The notes below the pieces were generated by a model. It made no database searches and was not told the DNA's origin. It worked only from the letters and a program-made list of their open reading frames with translations. Shown piece after piece: positions 1 to 8,087 of a stretch of DNA of 64,000 bases. The position numbers and the translations under genes are program-made. The stretch comes from JAJYIW01 sp963781665 (lineage in GTDB: Bacteria; Chloroflexota; Anaerolineae; Anaerolineales; Anaerolineaceae). The stretch is taken from NCBI GenBank assembly GCA_963781665.1, contig CAWAGA010000002.1, positions 3,534,001 to 3,598,000 on the forward strand, given 5' to 3'. The first letter of the stretch is position 1. Every line of letters starts with the position of its first letter.

Positions 1-2
1 TG

Positions 3-419
3 GGGGCTACGACGATCTGGGAGCGGTGGGACAGCTTGCTTCCGGATGGGACGGTAAACCCGGGTGAAATGACGTCATTCAACCATTATGCGCTCGGTGC
101 TGTAGCAGATTGGCTGCATCGGACTGTGGCAGGGTTAGCACCGGCTGCTCCCGGATACCGGCGTTTGAAATTCAAGCCGGTCATCGGCGGTGGGCTAACC
201 AATGCCCGGGCGCAGCACAAAACGCCATATGGAATGGCAGCAACTTCGTGGGCGATAAATGACGGTCAGATTGAGGTAGAGGTGAAGGTCCCGGCGAATA
301 CTACGGCTGAGATTATCTTACCCGGGAAGGAATCAGAGCCGGTTGAGAAAGGATCAGGGACATATCGATGGAAGTATCCGTTTCCCCACCTTGACCTTAT
401 CTCACAAGAAGAGACTTAG
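3..419 (+). CDS. alpha-L-rhamnosidase (GH78), C-terminal fragment
   Basis: This is the last ~138 residues of a protein whose start lies left of the window. The frame is open from base 3. It begins with GATTIWERWDSL, a strongly conserved stretch of glycoside hydrolase family 78 at the end of the (alpha/alpha)6 catalytic barrel. The all-beta C-terminal domain typical of GH78 follows. GH78 enzymes hydrolyse terminal alpha-L-rhamnose from plant or microbial glycans. The convergent neighbour makes dTDP-rhamnose, so rhamnose is a shared theme. The family and fold are recognised from motif memory; the substrate is inferred. Confidence 0.85.
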   Translation, partial: GATTIWERWDSLLPDGTVNPGEMTSFNHYALGAVADWLHRTVAGLAPAAPGYRRLKFKPVIGGGLTNARAQHKTPYGMAATSWAINDGQIEVEVKVPANTTAEIILPGKESEPVEKGSGTYRWKYPFPHLDLISQEET

Positions 420-473
420 CAAACAACTTTTATAGCATTCGATCGAGCCATTAACTGAAGTAGAAACTCTTAT

Positions 474-581
474 CTAACCCTCTCACATTGGGGGAGGGTT
501 AGAAGGCCATTTTCTTTGCCTTCCGCCGTGATGCTTGATGAAGTGGAAGCCCCCATTCTACCCTCTCCAATTGGGAGAGGG
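474..581. repeat. REP-like composite hairpin element between two convergent genes
   Basis: Three inverted repeats are packed into about 110 bases between the GH78 stop and the rfbD stop. The arms CTAACCCTC and GAGGGTTAG lie at 474-502. CTTCC and GGAAG arms lie near 520-548. CCCTCTCC and GGAGAGGG close a five-base loop at 561-581. CCCTCTCC/GGGAGAGG hairpins are typical of dispersed REP-like elements, and here they could also end transcription from both sides. There is no T-tract good enough for a confident intrinsic terminator. Confidence 0.5.
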
Positions 582-585
582 AAAA

Positions 586-1465
586 TCAGGGCTGGAGGGC
601 TAGCTCGAGGGAGGATTGCCAGGTGGGGAGGGTGAAGTGGAATGTTTGTTTGAATTTGCCGCAATCCAGGGCAGAGAAGAGCGGACGTTGTGCCAGTGTT
701 GGAAAATCGACGGTAAGGGCAGGTTTTATATCACGGACGATTTGTTCGGATTTTTGGGGATCATTCTTGATGATTTCAATCGCCCAATCAAGGCGGCTGG
801 CGGCACCCTCTCCGGCGGCATGGTAAAGACCCTTATGCTCGTCTATCCAATCCGGTAAATTGCCACGACCGGCTGCAATGATTTGCGACGTCACCTCAGC
901 CAGGGCGCGAGCCCAGGTGGGGCTACCAACCTGGTCGGTTACGACCTGCATCACCGGTTTTTGGCGGGCCGATTCCAGCACTTTAACAACAAAGCCTCCC
1001 TGGCGTAAGCTGTAAACCCAACTGGTGCGTAAAACCAGATAGATTCCACCTACCTGTTGAATAGCCTTCTCCCCGTCGAGCTTGGTCTGTCCGTAGATAT
1101 TCAACGGTATAGGCTTATCATTTTCGTCGTAAACAGATCCTTTGTGCCCATCGAAAACGTAATCCGTTGAGTAATGAATGAAGGGGATATTCCTTTTCCG
1201 AGCAATCTCGGCTAAAACACCAGGGGTAGTGGCATTGACCAACCGCGCGATCTCAGGCTGTCCTTCGGCTCGATCTACCGCGGTATAAGCGGCGGCATTG
1301 ACGATGAGGTCGGGATTGTTGTCGTTGACGATTGGCTTTAAGGATTTCTGGCTTTGTAAAGTCCACCTCCGGAAAGTCAATACAGGTTACTTCTCCCAGG
1401 GTCGATAGGCTGCGCCGCAGCTCCCATCCGAGTTGACCAACTTTGCCAAATAATAGTATTTTCAT
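586..1465 (-). pseudogene. rfbD: dTDP-4-dehydrorhamnose reductase, frameshifted by one base
   Basis: RfbD reduces dTDP-4-dehydro-L-rhamnose to dTDP-L-rhamnose with NAD(P)H. The N-terminal half starts at the ATG at 1465, behind a GAGGG ribosome site, and has the Rossmann motif GKVGQLGWELRR. The frame then breaks, and the rest continues in another frame with IVNAAAYTAVDRAE, HYSTDYVFDG, the catalytic YGQTK and RTSWVYS. Removing one base around 1331-1333 (a TT on the + strand) joins ...KPEILKA to IVNDNNPDLIVNAAAY exactly as in the family. Everything else looks intact. The break is therefore either a sequencing/assembly error or a very recent inactivation. No other rfb genes are in the window. Confidence 0.88.
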
Positions 1466-1566
1466 CTTACCCTCAATTGTCCATATTTTACCTGAATAAT
1501 GCTAACTCGGGATGACCGGTTTACCAGACTAAATAGTACTCTTCGTAAAAATTAAACAAGTTGTTG

Positions 1567-1572
1567 TATGAT
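1567..1572 (+). promoter_or_regulatory. candidate -10 box (TATGAT) next to a near-leaderless start
   Basis: TATGAT ends eight bases before the ATG of the permease gene at 1581, and there is no Shine-Dalgarno sequence. The -35 region is poor. The spacing would put the transcript start at or within a base or two of the start codon, as for alr and yvcK in this window. Confidence 0.35.
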
Positions 1573-1580
1573 TAGGTGCG

Positions 1581-3299
1581 ATGTTCGAGCGAATATTTAA
1601 CACCGAGAGAAGCCACCGGCCTCTTTTCACCTGGGGCGATTTTATTGTCCTGGCTGGGATCGGCGGGCTGCTGTATCTGGGCGCCCGTCTGGCTTTAAAC
1701 GCGCCTGAAATCATCAATGGTCCGCAGATTTCATTAGCGCCATCTGCATTGCCCTGGTATACCGTCCTATCCATGGGGCGGATGTTAGCCGCTTATTTGC
1801 TGTCGCTGGTGTTTGCGCTCGTCTACGGCCGATGGGCTGCGTATAACCATAGAGCTGAGCAAATCTTAATCCCGCTGCTAGACGTTCTGCAGAGCGTCCC
1901 GATCCTATCTTTCCTGCCGATTATCCTGCTTTCGTTGAGCGCTATCTTTCCAGAGGGAATCGCAGCCGAACTGGCATCGATTTTGTTGATTTTTACCAGC
2001 CAGGCCTGGAATTTGACCTTCGGTTGGTACCAATCCTTGACCACTATTCCAAAGGAATTACGAGAAGCCAGCTCGATTTTTCGTCTCAATTCCTGGTTTC
2101 GCTTCCACACGATGGAGCTGCCCTTTGCGGCTATCAGTCTGGTGTGGAACAGCATGATGAGTTGGGCAGGAGGATGGTTCTTTCTGATGGCTGCTGAAAT
2201 TTTTACCGTGGGCCAGCGTGATTTCCGCCTGCCAGGCCTGGGAGCTTACCTGAGCGAAGCAGCTAATGCCGGAAATTTCTCGGCAATCGCCTGGGGTCTG
2301 GGAGTATTAATTTTGACTATCGTACTGCTCGATCAATTAATCTGGAGGCCTCTGCTGGCCTGGTCCGATCGTTTTAAGGTTGAGATGGTCGAGAACGACA
2401 ACCCACCGGTATCCTGGTTTTACGACCTGCTGCGAAGTTCAAGAGCCATTACCTGGATAGGCAGGCACATTGTCGATCCCATCACTGCCTGGATAAATCG
2501 TTGGTTTATCCGGAATTTCCCCGACCGTGAAATAGAGACCGGTGAGAAAAAGCGTTTATCGCTGGTCACAATCGTAATTAGCCTGGCGGTGCTGGCGATT
2601 ATTGCATACGGCGCGATCCAAACTATGCGATTGTTGAGCACAGTGACCTGGTCTGAATGGGGTCAGGTGGGGCTGGGTGTCGGTGCAACCTTGTTACGAG
2701 TCCTGATAGCCCTGGTCATTGCTCTGGCATGGACGATCCCGGTTGGGGTAGCGATTGGGACCAACCCTAAATGGGCAGCTGTGCTGCAGCCACTGGTGCA
2801 GATCACGGCATCAGTCCCGGCGACAGCTCTTTTCCCGATCTTTTTATTGGCATTATTAGGTTTACCCGGCGGGCTAAACCTGGCCGCGGTGTTATTGATG
2901 TTGATGGGCACCCAATGGTACCTGCTCTTCAACATCATTGCCGGAGCCAGCGCCATTCCCAAAGATTTAAAATCTACTGCAACCCTGATGCATTTATCAG
3001 GATTGCGGCGCTGGCGAATTCTGGTGCTGCCGGCTTTGTTTCCCTATATCATCACCGGAGCGATAACTGCTACCGGTGGGGCATGGAACGCCAGTATTGT
3101 TTCGGAATATGTCAGTTTTAATGGAAAAGTCTTCCAAACAATCGGGATCGGCTCATTAATCGCCCAATCGACAGCGGCAGGCAACTATGCACTTTTATTG
3201 GCTGCTACCATGGGGATGATCCTGGTTGTCGTTTTGATCAACCGCCTGGTATGGCGGCGTTTTTATCAGGAAGCAGAAGATCGCTTCAAGATGGAGTAA
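1581..3299 (+). CDS. ABC transporter permease, two fused inner-membrane domains (COG4986-like)
   Basis: This 572-residue protein contains two BPD_transp_1-type permease units in tandem, roughly residues 70-265 and 350-565. Each has several hydrophobic segments and an EAA-type loop, for example PKELREASSIFRLNSWFRF near 155-175 and IPKDLKSTATLMHLSG in the second half. The duplicated permease resembles the anion/nitrate/taurine-type group COG4986. The protein would form the whole membrane channel of an importer. The ATPase gene starts 3 bases after the stop, so the two are co-translated. No substrate-binding protein gene lies next to them, so the substrate cannot be named. Confidence 0.85.
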   Translation: MFERIFNTERSHRPLFTWGDFIVLAGIGGLLYLGARLALNAPEIINGPQISLAPSALPWYTVLSMGRMLAAYLLSLVFALVYGRWAAYNHRAEQILIPLLDVLQSVPILSFLPIILLSLSAIFPEGIAAELASILLIFTSQAWNLTFGWYQSLTTIPKELREASSIFRLNSWFRFHTMELPFAAISLVWNSMMSWAGGWFFLMAAEIFTVGQRDFRLPGLGAYLSEAANAGNFSAIAWGLGVLILTIVLLDQLIWRPLLAWSDRFKVEMVENDNPPVSWFYDLLRSSRAITWIGRHIVDPITAWINRWFIRNFPDREIETGEKKRLSLVTIVISLAVLAIIAYGAIQTMRLLSTVTWSEWGQVGLGVGATLLRVLIALVIALAWTIPVGVAIGTNPKWAAVLQPLVQITASVPATALFPIFLLALLGLPGGLNLAAVLLMLMGTQWYLLFNIIAGASAIPKDLKSTATLMHLSGLRRWRILVLPALFPYIITGAITATGGAWNASIVSEYVSFNGKVFQTIGIGSLIAQSTAAGNYALLLAATMGMILVVVLINRLVWRRFYQEAEDRFKME

Positions 3300-3302
3300 A
3301 CC

Positions 3303-4610
3303 ATGAGTGAACCAGCTCCGCTCGTAAAGATCGAACATATCCAACAGAAGTATGGCAGCGGCGACGGCCGTTTTACCGCTGTCCAGGACGTTAACCTGAC
3401 CCTATATGAAAATGAATTCATTGCTCTGCTTGGACCCTCTGGCTGCGGTAAAAGCACTTTACTGCGCATCATCACCGGCTTACAAAAGCCTTCTGAAGGG
3501 TATATACGTTACCGTGGAGAAATTTTGCACGGAGTCAACCCACACGCCACAATTGTCTTCCAAACATTTGCGCTTTTCCCATGGCTGACTGTTTTTGAAA
3601 ACGTTGAATTGGCACTGAAGGTGCAGGAGATCCCCAAATCGATCAGCCATAGCCGGGCGTTGGATCTGCTTGACCGGGTTGGACTGGATGGATTCGAGAA
3701 TGCCTATCCACGCGAACTTTCGGGTGGAATGCGCCAAAAAGTGGGGTTTGCCAGGGCAATGGCAGTCGAACCGGAACTGCTTTGCCTGGATGAGCCTTTC
3801 TCAGCCCTCGACGTGCTCAGTGCAGAAGCACTGAGGGGCGAACTGTTGGAGCTTTGGACCAATGGAAATATCCCTACCAAGACAATCCTCATGGTGAGTC
3901 ACAATATCGATGAAGCCGTATTTATGGCGGATCGGATTGTTGTCATGGATAAAGATCCAGGCCACGTGGTTTCGGTCTTGCCGATTACTTTACAACATCC
4001 GCGGCAGCGCAAATCGCCCCAGTTCCAATCTGTTGTCGACCAGGTCTATTCTATTTTAGCAGGGCAGACGCTGACTGAAGCGGAGGAGCTGGGAACGGCA
4101 CCAGGAGAGCCGGGACGCACCCGCTCGCTGCCTGATATCCGCATAAACGATCTGTCTGGGCTGCTCGAACACCTGGATGAGCTTCCGGAAAACCAGGCAG
4201 ATATCTACCGGCTGGTCGAAGATATTGGGTTGGATTCTGACCATTTATTACTGCTGACTGAAGCAGCCGAACTGTTAGGTTTTGCCCGGATCGAAAAAGG
4301 GGACATTAACCTGACTTCTCTGGGAGAAACCTTCGCTGAAGCAAGCATCCTTGCCCGTAAGGAAATCTTCGCCACGCGCATCCGGCGGGTTCCATTATAT
4401 CGATGGTTAATTTCACTACTGCAAAAGAGCGATAAGCATCAGATCAAATGGGAATTTTTGAAAACTGCGCTCGAGTTAGAATTTCCGCCAGAAGAGACAG
4501 AACGCCAGCTCGACATCATCGTTGATTGGGGACGCTACGCAGAGATCCTGGCATACGATGACGATCAAGAAATACTATATCTTGAACCTTCACCCGCCTA
4601 TTCAAATTAA
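3303..4610 (+). CDS. ABC transporter ATP-binding protein with C-terminal AAA-associated domain
   Basis: The nucleotide-binding domain covers about residues 5-240. It has Walker A GPSGCGKST, signature LSGGMRQK, Walker B LLCLDEPFSALD and the switch histidine in MVSHNIDEA. It is closest in style to nitrate/sulfonate/taurine ATPases (SsuB/TauB/NrtD). Residues ~280-425 match the AAA-associated C-terminal domain (PF09821 type), a probable regulatory module found on ATPases paired with duplicated permeases. The ribosome site (GGAG) lies inside the end of the permease gene. The product energises the preceding fused permease. Substrate unknown. Confidence 0.88.
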   Translation: MSEPAPLVKIEHIQQKYGSGDGRFTAVQDVNLTLYENEFIALLGPSGCGKSTLLRIITGLQKPSEGYIRYRGEILHGVNPHATIVFQTFALFPWLTVFENVELALKVQEIPKSISHSRALDLLDRVGLDGFENAYPRELSGGMRQKVGFARAMAVEPELLCLDEPFSALDVLSAEALRGELLELWTNGNIPTKTILMVSHNIDEAVFMADRIVVMDKDPGHVVSVLPITLQHPRQRKSPQFQSVVDQVYSILAGQTLTEAEELGTAPGEPGRTRSLPDIRINDLSGLLEHLDELPENQADIYRLVEDIGLDSDHLLLLTEAAELLGFARIEKGDINLTSLGETFAEASILARKEIFATRIRRVPLYRWLISLLQKSDKHQIKWEFLKTALELEFPPEETERQLDIIVDWGRYAEILAYDDDQEILYLEPSPAYSN

Positions 4611-4625
4611 TCAAAAAATATAGTA

Positions 4626-4873
4626 TATAATGAGCTTGTGACCCAGCCTCAACTGACAAACGAGCCACTTTTTATCAAAAACGGGAACTGCTTGCGCATG
4701 ATTTGGATTCCCGATCCTCCCCATACCACCATCCAATAAATTAACCTACTGCTTTAATGCATCAGAGCAGGGCAGCTTTCTTCAAATTCACAAGTGTGAA
4801 ATGTAGTTGCTGCAAGGGTTTTATCTAAGTCGGGCATTCACTCAAGGTTTAATGCGGCTTTTCAGGTCGCATT
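4626..4873 (+). promoter_or_regulatory. candidate structured leader of the APC/USP transporter gene
   Basis: The 285-base gap before the transporter has a TATAAT at 4626-4631. A long stem follows, with GCAGC (4772-4776) pairing GCTGC (4809-4813) around an inner TTCACA-AG-TGTGAA hairpin at 4787-4800. A terminator-like hairpin AATGCG/CGCATT at 4851-4873 is followed by TTATATT, about 20 bases before the start codon. A promoter, a folded region and a terminator-like hairpin in this order look like an attenuator or riboswitch. I could not match the consensus of the c-di-AMP (ydaO) class, which often precedes such transporters. Confidence 0.35.
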
Positions 4874-4895
4874 TTATATTGGATAGAGCATCAAA

Positions 4896-7188
4896 ATGTG
4901 GAATAGTCATCGCGCAAAGTCAAATAACGGCGTTAACGTCACCCTAAGCAGGAACCTATCCCTGTTCACGATCACGATGATCGGTGTAGGCGGGATGATT
5001 GGAGCTGGGATATTCGTACTGACGGGGATTGCAGCCGGCGTGGCCGGTCCCGCACTGGTGGTCGCATTTATTTTGAACGGCATCGTGACCACATTTACGG
5101 CAATGTCTTATGCCGAGTTGGGCTCGGCTTATTCGCAAGCCGGGGGAGGATATTTATGGGTTAAAGAGGGGATCGGCGGGGCAGTTGGTTATCTTTCAGG
5201 ATGGATGGATTGGTTTGCCCATATCGTCGCCGGCAGCCTTTACGCCCTGGCTTTTGGGAGGTTTGCTTCCCAATTGTTGGTTACATTTAATTTGCCTATG
5301 TTTGGCCTGACCGTTGAACAGCTCACGCTGATAATGATGACGGCAATAATCGTCATTTTTATCTCGATTAATTATCGAGGTGTATCTGAGACAGGTAAAG
5401 TCGGAAATGTTGTTACTTTAACAAAGATCATCATCCTTTGTATTTTTGCCATATTTGGTGTGATCGCGATGCTAAATACGCAAGCCTGGCATGCCCGATT
5501 TACAACGGGGTTCATGCCAAACGGCTTTCTAGGGATTTTAGTCGCGATGGGATTAACTTTCATTGCCTTCGAAGGCTATGAAATCATCGCTCAATCAGGC
5601 GAAGAAGTTGTTAATCCCAAGCGCAATGTTCCCAGAGCAATTTTTCTTTCGATCCTCATCGCAGTTATCATTTATATCTTGGTCAGTGTTACTGCAATTG
5701 GTGCGGTTAAAGCTCCGGAAGGGATGGCTGCATACCAATATTTGGGAGAACAGAAAGAGATTGCGATCGTCGAAGTTGCCCAACAGGTTTTACCATTCGG
5801 GATTGGCGGCATCATCTTATTGTTCAGCGGGTTGATTTCGACCATGTCGGCACTCAACGCAACCACCTATTCATCGTCACGGGTGTCATTTGCAATGGGA
5901 CGCGACCACAATCTCCCCGGATTTTTTGCCAATATCCACGCTCAACGACACACACCTTATTGGGCTGTCATATTCTCCGGTGGCCTGATGATGTTGATCG
6001 CCTGGTCATTACCGATCGAGAGTGTAGCGGCAACAGCAGACGTGATGTTCTTGTGCTTGTTTCTCCTGGTTAACATTGCGGCAATTAGACTCCGCCGTTT
6101 AAGGCCAGATCTCGACCGCGGTTATCACATTCCCTGGTTTCCTGCAATCCCGATCATCGCCATCGTGTGCAATTTGAGCCTGGCGGTCTATTTGTTTACT
6201 TACAGCCAGATCGCCTGGTTCACTGCTATTGGTTGGGTTCTGGTGGGATATGTACTCTATCAGGCTGTTTTTTCCAAGATCGAAGCCATGGAAAAACCCA
6301 AAGAGATTTTGATGGAAGAAGTTTTGGTCAGTCGGGATTATTCTGTTGTCGTTCCGGTCGTCGACCAGGAAATGGCAACCATACTCGGCAGGATCGGTAC
6401 CATTATTGCGCAGGCTAACCAGGGAGAGGTGCTGGCCTTGAATGTCATCAAAGTCCCGTCACAATTGACCCTGGGTGAGGGACGTTTGTTCTTGAAAGAA
6501 GGCCGGTCATATCTGGAGACGATCATTGACGAAGCTAAGGAGCACGACGTACCCGTGCATACCATCATCCGGTTGGGAAGAGATATCGCCGAAGCGATCA
6601 AAAAGACGGCCATCGAAAATGCGGCCGATCTGGTCCTACTGGGGTGGCCAGGGTACACCCATTCAGAAGGGCGATTGTACGGCTCAATTATCGATCCAAT
6701 CGTCGAAAACCCACCGACCAATGTTGCCGTGGTACGTTATCGTAAGTACCGCCCTTTGAAAAATATCCTGGTACCTATCTCAGGCGGGCCAAACAGCCGA
6801 TTGGCAGTCGACACGGCGGTCAATATGGCAAGTGTACCTGGCGAAGGGCCAGTTAAGGTTAAAAGTTATGAATATCATTCCTGTCGGAGCGTCTGAAAGC
6901 GATCGAGTACGTGCCCAGCAGGCAATTAATTCGTCCTTGGAAGGTAACCTTTATGGCCATCTCGAAAAAATCATTGTGGAAGGGTCCGACATAGAAGAAA
7001 CGATCCTGGCTCAATCTGCAGAAGAATGCGATTTAATTGTCATTGGAGCATCGGGAGAAACGCCGTTCCGCAAGCTCGTCTTTGGAAACATTCCTGACGG
7101 AATAGCCAAGAATGCTAAGGTAACGGTGATCATCGTCAAGCGGAGGAGTGGACGTTTGCAGTCGTTTGTGCATGAAAACTTACAATGA
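4896..7188 (+). pseudogene. APC-family amino acid permease fused to two universal stress domains, frameshifted
   Basis: The first frame (4896-6896) encodes an APC-superfamily permease with about 12 membrane segments (residues ~15-430). It opens with LFTITMIGVGGMIGAGIFVLTG and has the GLTFIAFEGYEIIAQSGEEV region. A first UspA domain (~residues 470-610) follows. The second UspA domain starts at NILVPISGGPNSRLAVDTA and is cut by a frame change. It resumes in the frame ending at 7188 with VMNIIPVGAS and the ATP-binding-type DLIVIGASGETPFRKLVFGN. Deleting one A from the AAAA run at 6861-6864 restores one ~763-residue protein. Such fusions probably move amino acids or other small solutes under nucleotide control. 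The break may be a homopolymer error. Confidence 0.85.
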
Positions 7189-7192
7189 GCGG

Positions 7193-7930
7193 ATGATGCA
7201 TTTTGGACGGCGATTTTCACCTGCATTTTTGATAGCGGCGATGTTTTTGACTGCATTATTGCTTTCAGCTGCTACTTTGACACCAGGGCCAACCACGGTC
7301 GCGGCCACGGTAAAGCCAACTTCTATGATCCCTAGTGAGTTGTCTACTCCACTTGCTCCGCTGATTGCCATCCATCCGCGCCAATTAGCTTCGGAGTTAT
7401 TACCACGCTTGATCAGCGCAATCCTAATTCTGGCCTTCGGGTGGGGTTTTGCAACTCTTGTACATAAACTGCTTTTGAAAATTCTTATCCGGGTCAACAG
7501 TCAAGTCAGGATGTTTACATCCCGGCTGGTGTATATTGTAATCTGGATCCTGTCTATTTTGTGGGTATTAAGTGTTTTTCAAGTACAGGTGGGCACACTT
7601 ACAGCGATCGTCGGAACGCTTGGCCTGGCACTCAGCCTGGCTTCACAAGACCTGGCAAAGAACTTTATCTCCGGTATTTATTTGCTGATCGAGCATCCCT
7701 TCAAAGTTGGCGATATGATCACATATGCTAATTTTACTGGGCGAGTGGATTTTATTGATTTGCGAACGACGATGATCACAACTGAAGATGATCAAATGGT
7801 GATTATCCCTAACTCATTGCTTATGTCGCAAGTTGTAACCCGCAAGCTGAACCGAAGCCCTGGTATCTCTAAGAATCCTGACCAGCCAAATCAAAAGGAT
7901 TCAAGGCTGGACACGGAAAAACGGACATGA
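7193..7930 (+). CDS. short MscS-family mechanosensitive channel
   Basis: The protein has an N-terminal hydrophobic segment and two further membrane helices. The pore-lining helix region is GTLTAIVGTLGLALSLASQDLAKNFISG, followed by the MscS beta-domain motif HPFKVGDMITYANFTGRVDFIDLRTTMI and IPNSLLM. It stops soon after the beta domain, so the C-terminal alpha/beta cage of classical MscS is missing or very short. In-frame starts exist at 7148 (GTG), 7172, 7193 and 7196. All are at or upstream of the transporter gene end, so translation is probably coupled; I chose 7193. The role is pressure release or solute efflux on osmotic downshock. Confidence 0.8.
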   Translation: MMHFGRRFSPAFLIAAMFLTALLLSAATLTPGPTTVAATVKPTSMIPSELSTPLAPLIAIHPRQLASELLPRLISAILILAFGWGFATLVHKLLLKILIRVNSQVRMFTSRLVYIVIWILSILWVLSVFQVQVGTLTAIVGTLGLALSLASQDLAKNFISGIYLLIEHPFKVGDMITYANFTGRVDFIDLRTTMITTEDDQMVIIPNSLLMSQVVTRKLNRSPGISKNPDQPNQKDSRLDTEKRT

Positions 7931-7952
7931 TAGAATTAGGGCGGTTAGGTAG

Positions 7953-8023
7953 TGGGGGCTCGTCCAATGGTAGGACTGCAAACTCTGGATCTGCCTATAG
8001 AGGTTCGAATCCTTTGCCCTCAG
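7953..8023 (+). tRNA. tRNA-Gln (anticodon CTG)
   Basis: The cloverleaf folds with acceptor TGGGGGC/GCCCTCA (one G-T pair), a D stem GTCC/GGAC, anticodon loop CTCTGGA with CTG at 7985-7987, and a T arm AGAGG-TTCGAAT-CCTTT. The discriminator is G at 8023, as usual for tRNA-Gln. CC follows but the A of CCA is not encoded. The anticodon stem GCAAA/TCTGC has one A-C mismatch (7981 with 7991), which may mean a base error or a slightly weak tRNA. It sits directly upstream of the glutaminyl-tRNA synthetase gene. Confidence 0.9.
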
Positions 8024-8035
8024 CCTTTTGATGGG

Positions 8036-8073
8036 AGCACCCTGCACATGACAACAGGGTGCTTATTTTTTAT
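8036..8073 (+). terminator. intrinsic terminator between tRNA-Gln and glnS
   Basis: A perfect 9-bp stem, AGCACCCTG (8036-8044) with CAGGGTGCT (8055-8063), is followed by TATTTTTTATT. It lies 12 bases after the tRNA and only about 15 bases before the glnS start. It therefore ends the tRNA transcript or controls read-through into glnS. Confidence 0.85.
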
Positions 8074-8087
8074 TATAGGGAGAAGAT

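Noticed and set aside
4621..4895. Calling the transporter leader a c-di-AMP (ydaO) riboswitch
   Set aside because: The conserved core sequences of that class are not visible. Only a generic structured leader is supported.
6832..6896. Programmed +1 frameshifting at TTAAAAGT, which occurs at both the APC/USP (6859-6866) and yhhQ (24651-24658) breaks
   Set aside because: The shared TTAAAAGT is striking, but the other four breaks lack it, and two of the six shift in the opposite direction. No stimulatory structure or in-frame stop is placed as in known programmed sites. Homopolymer error is simpler.
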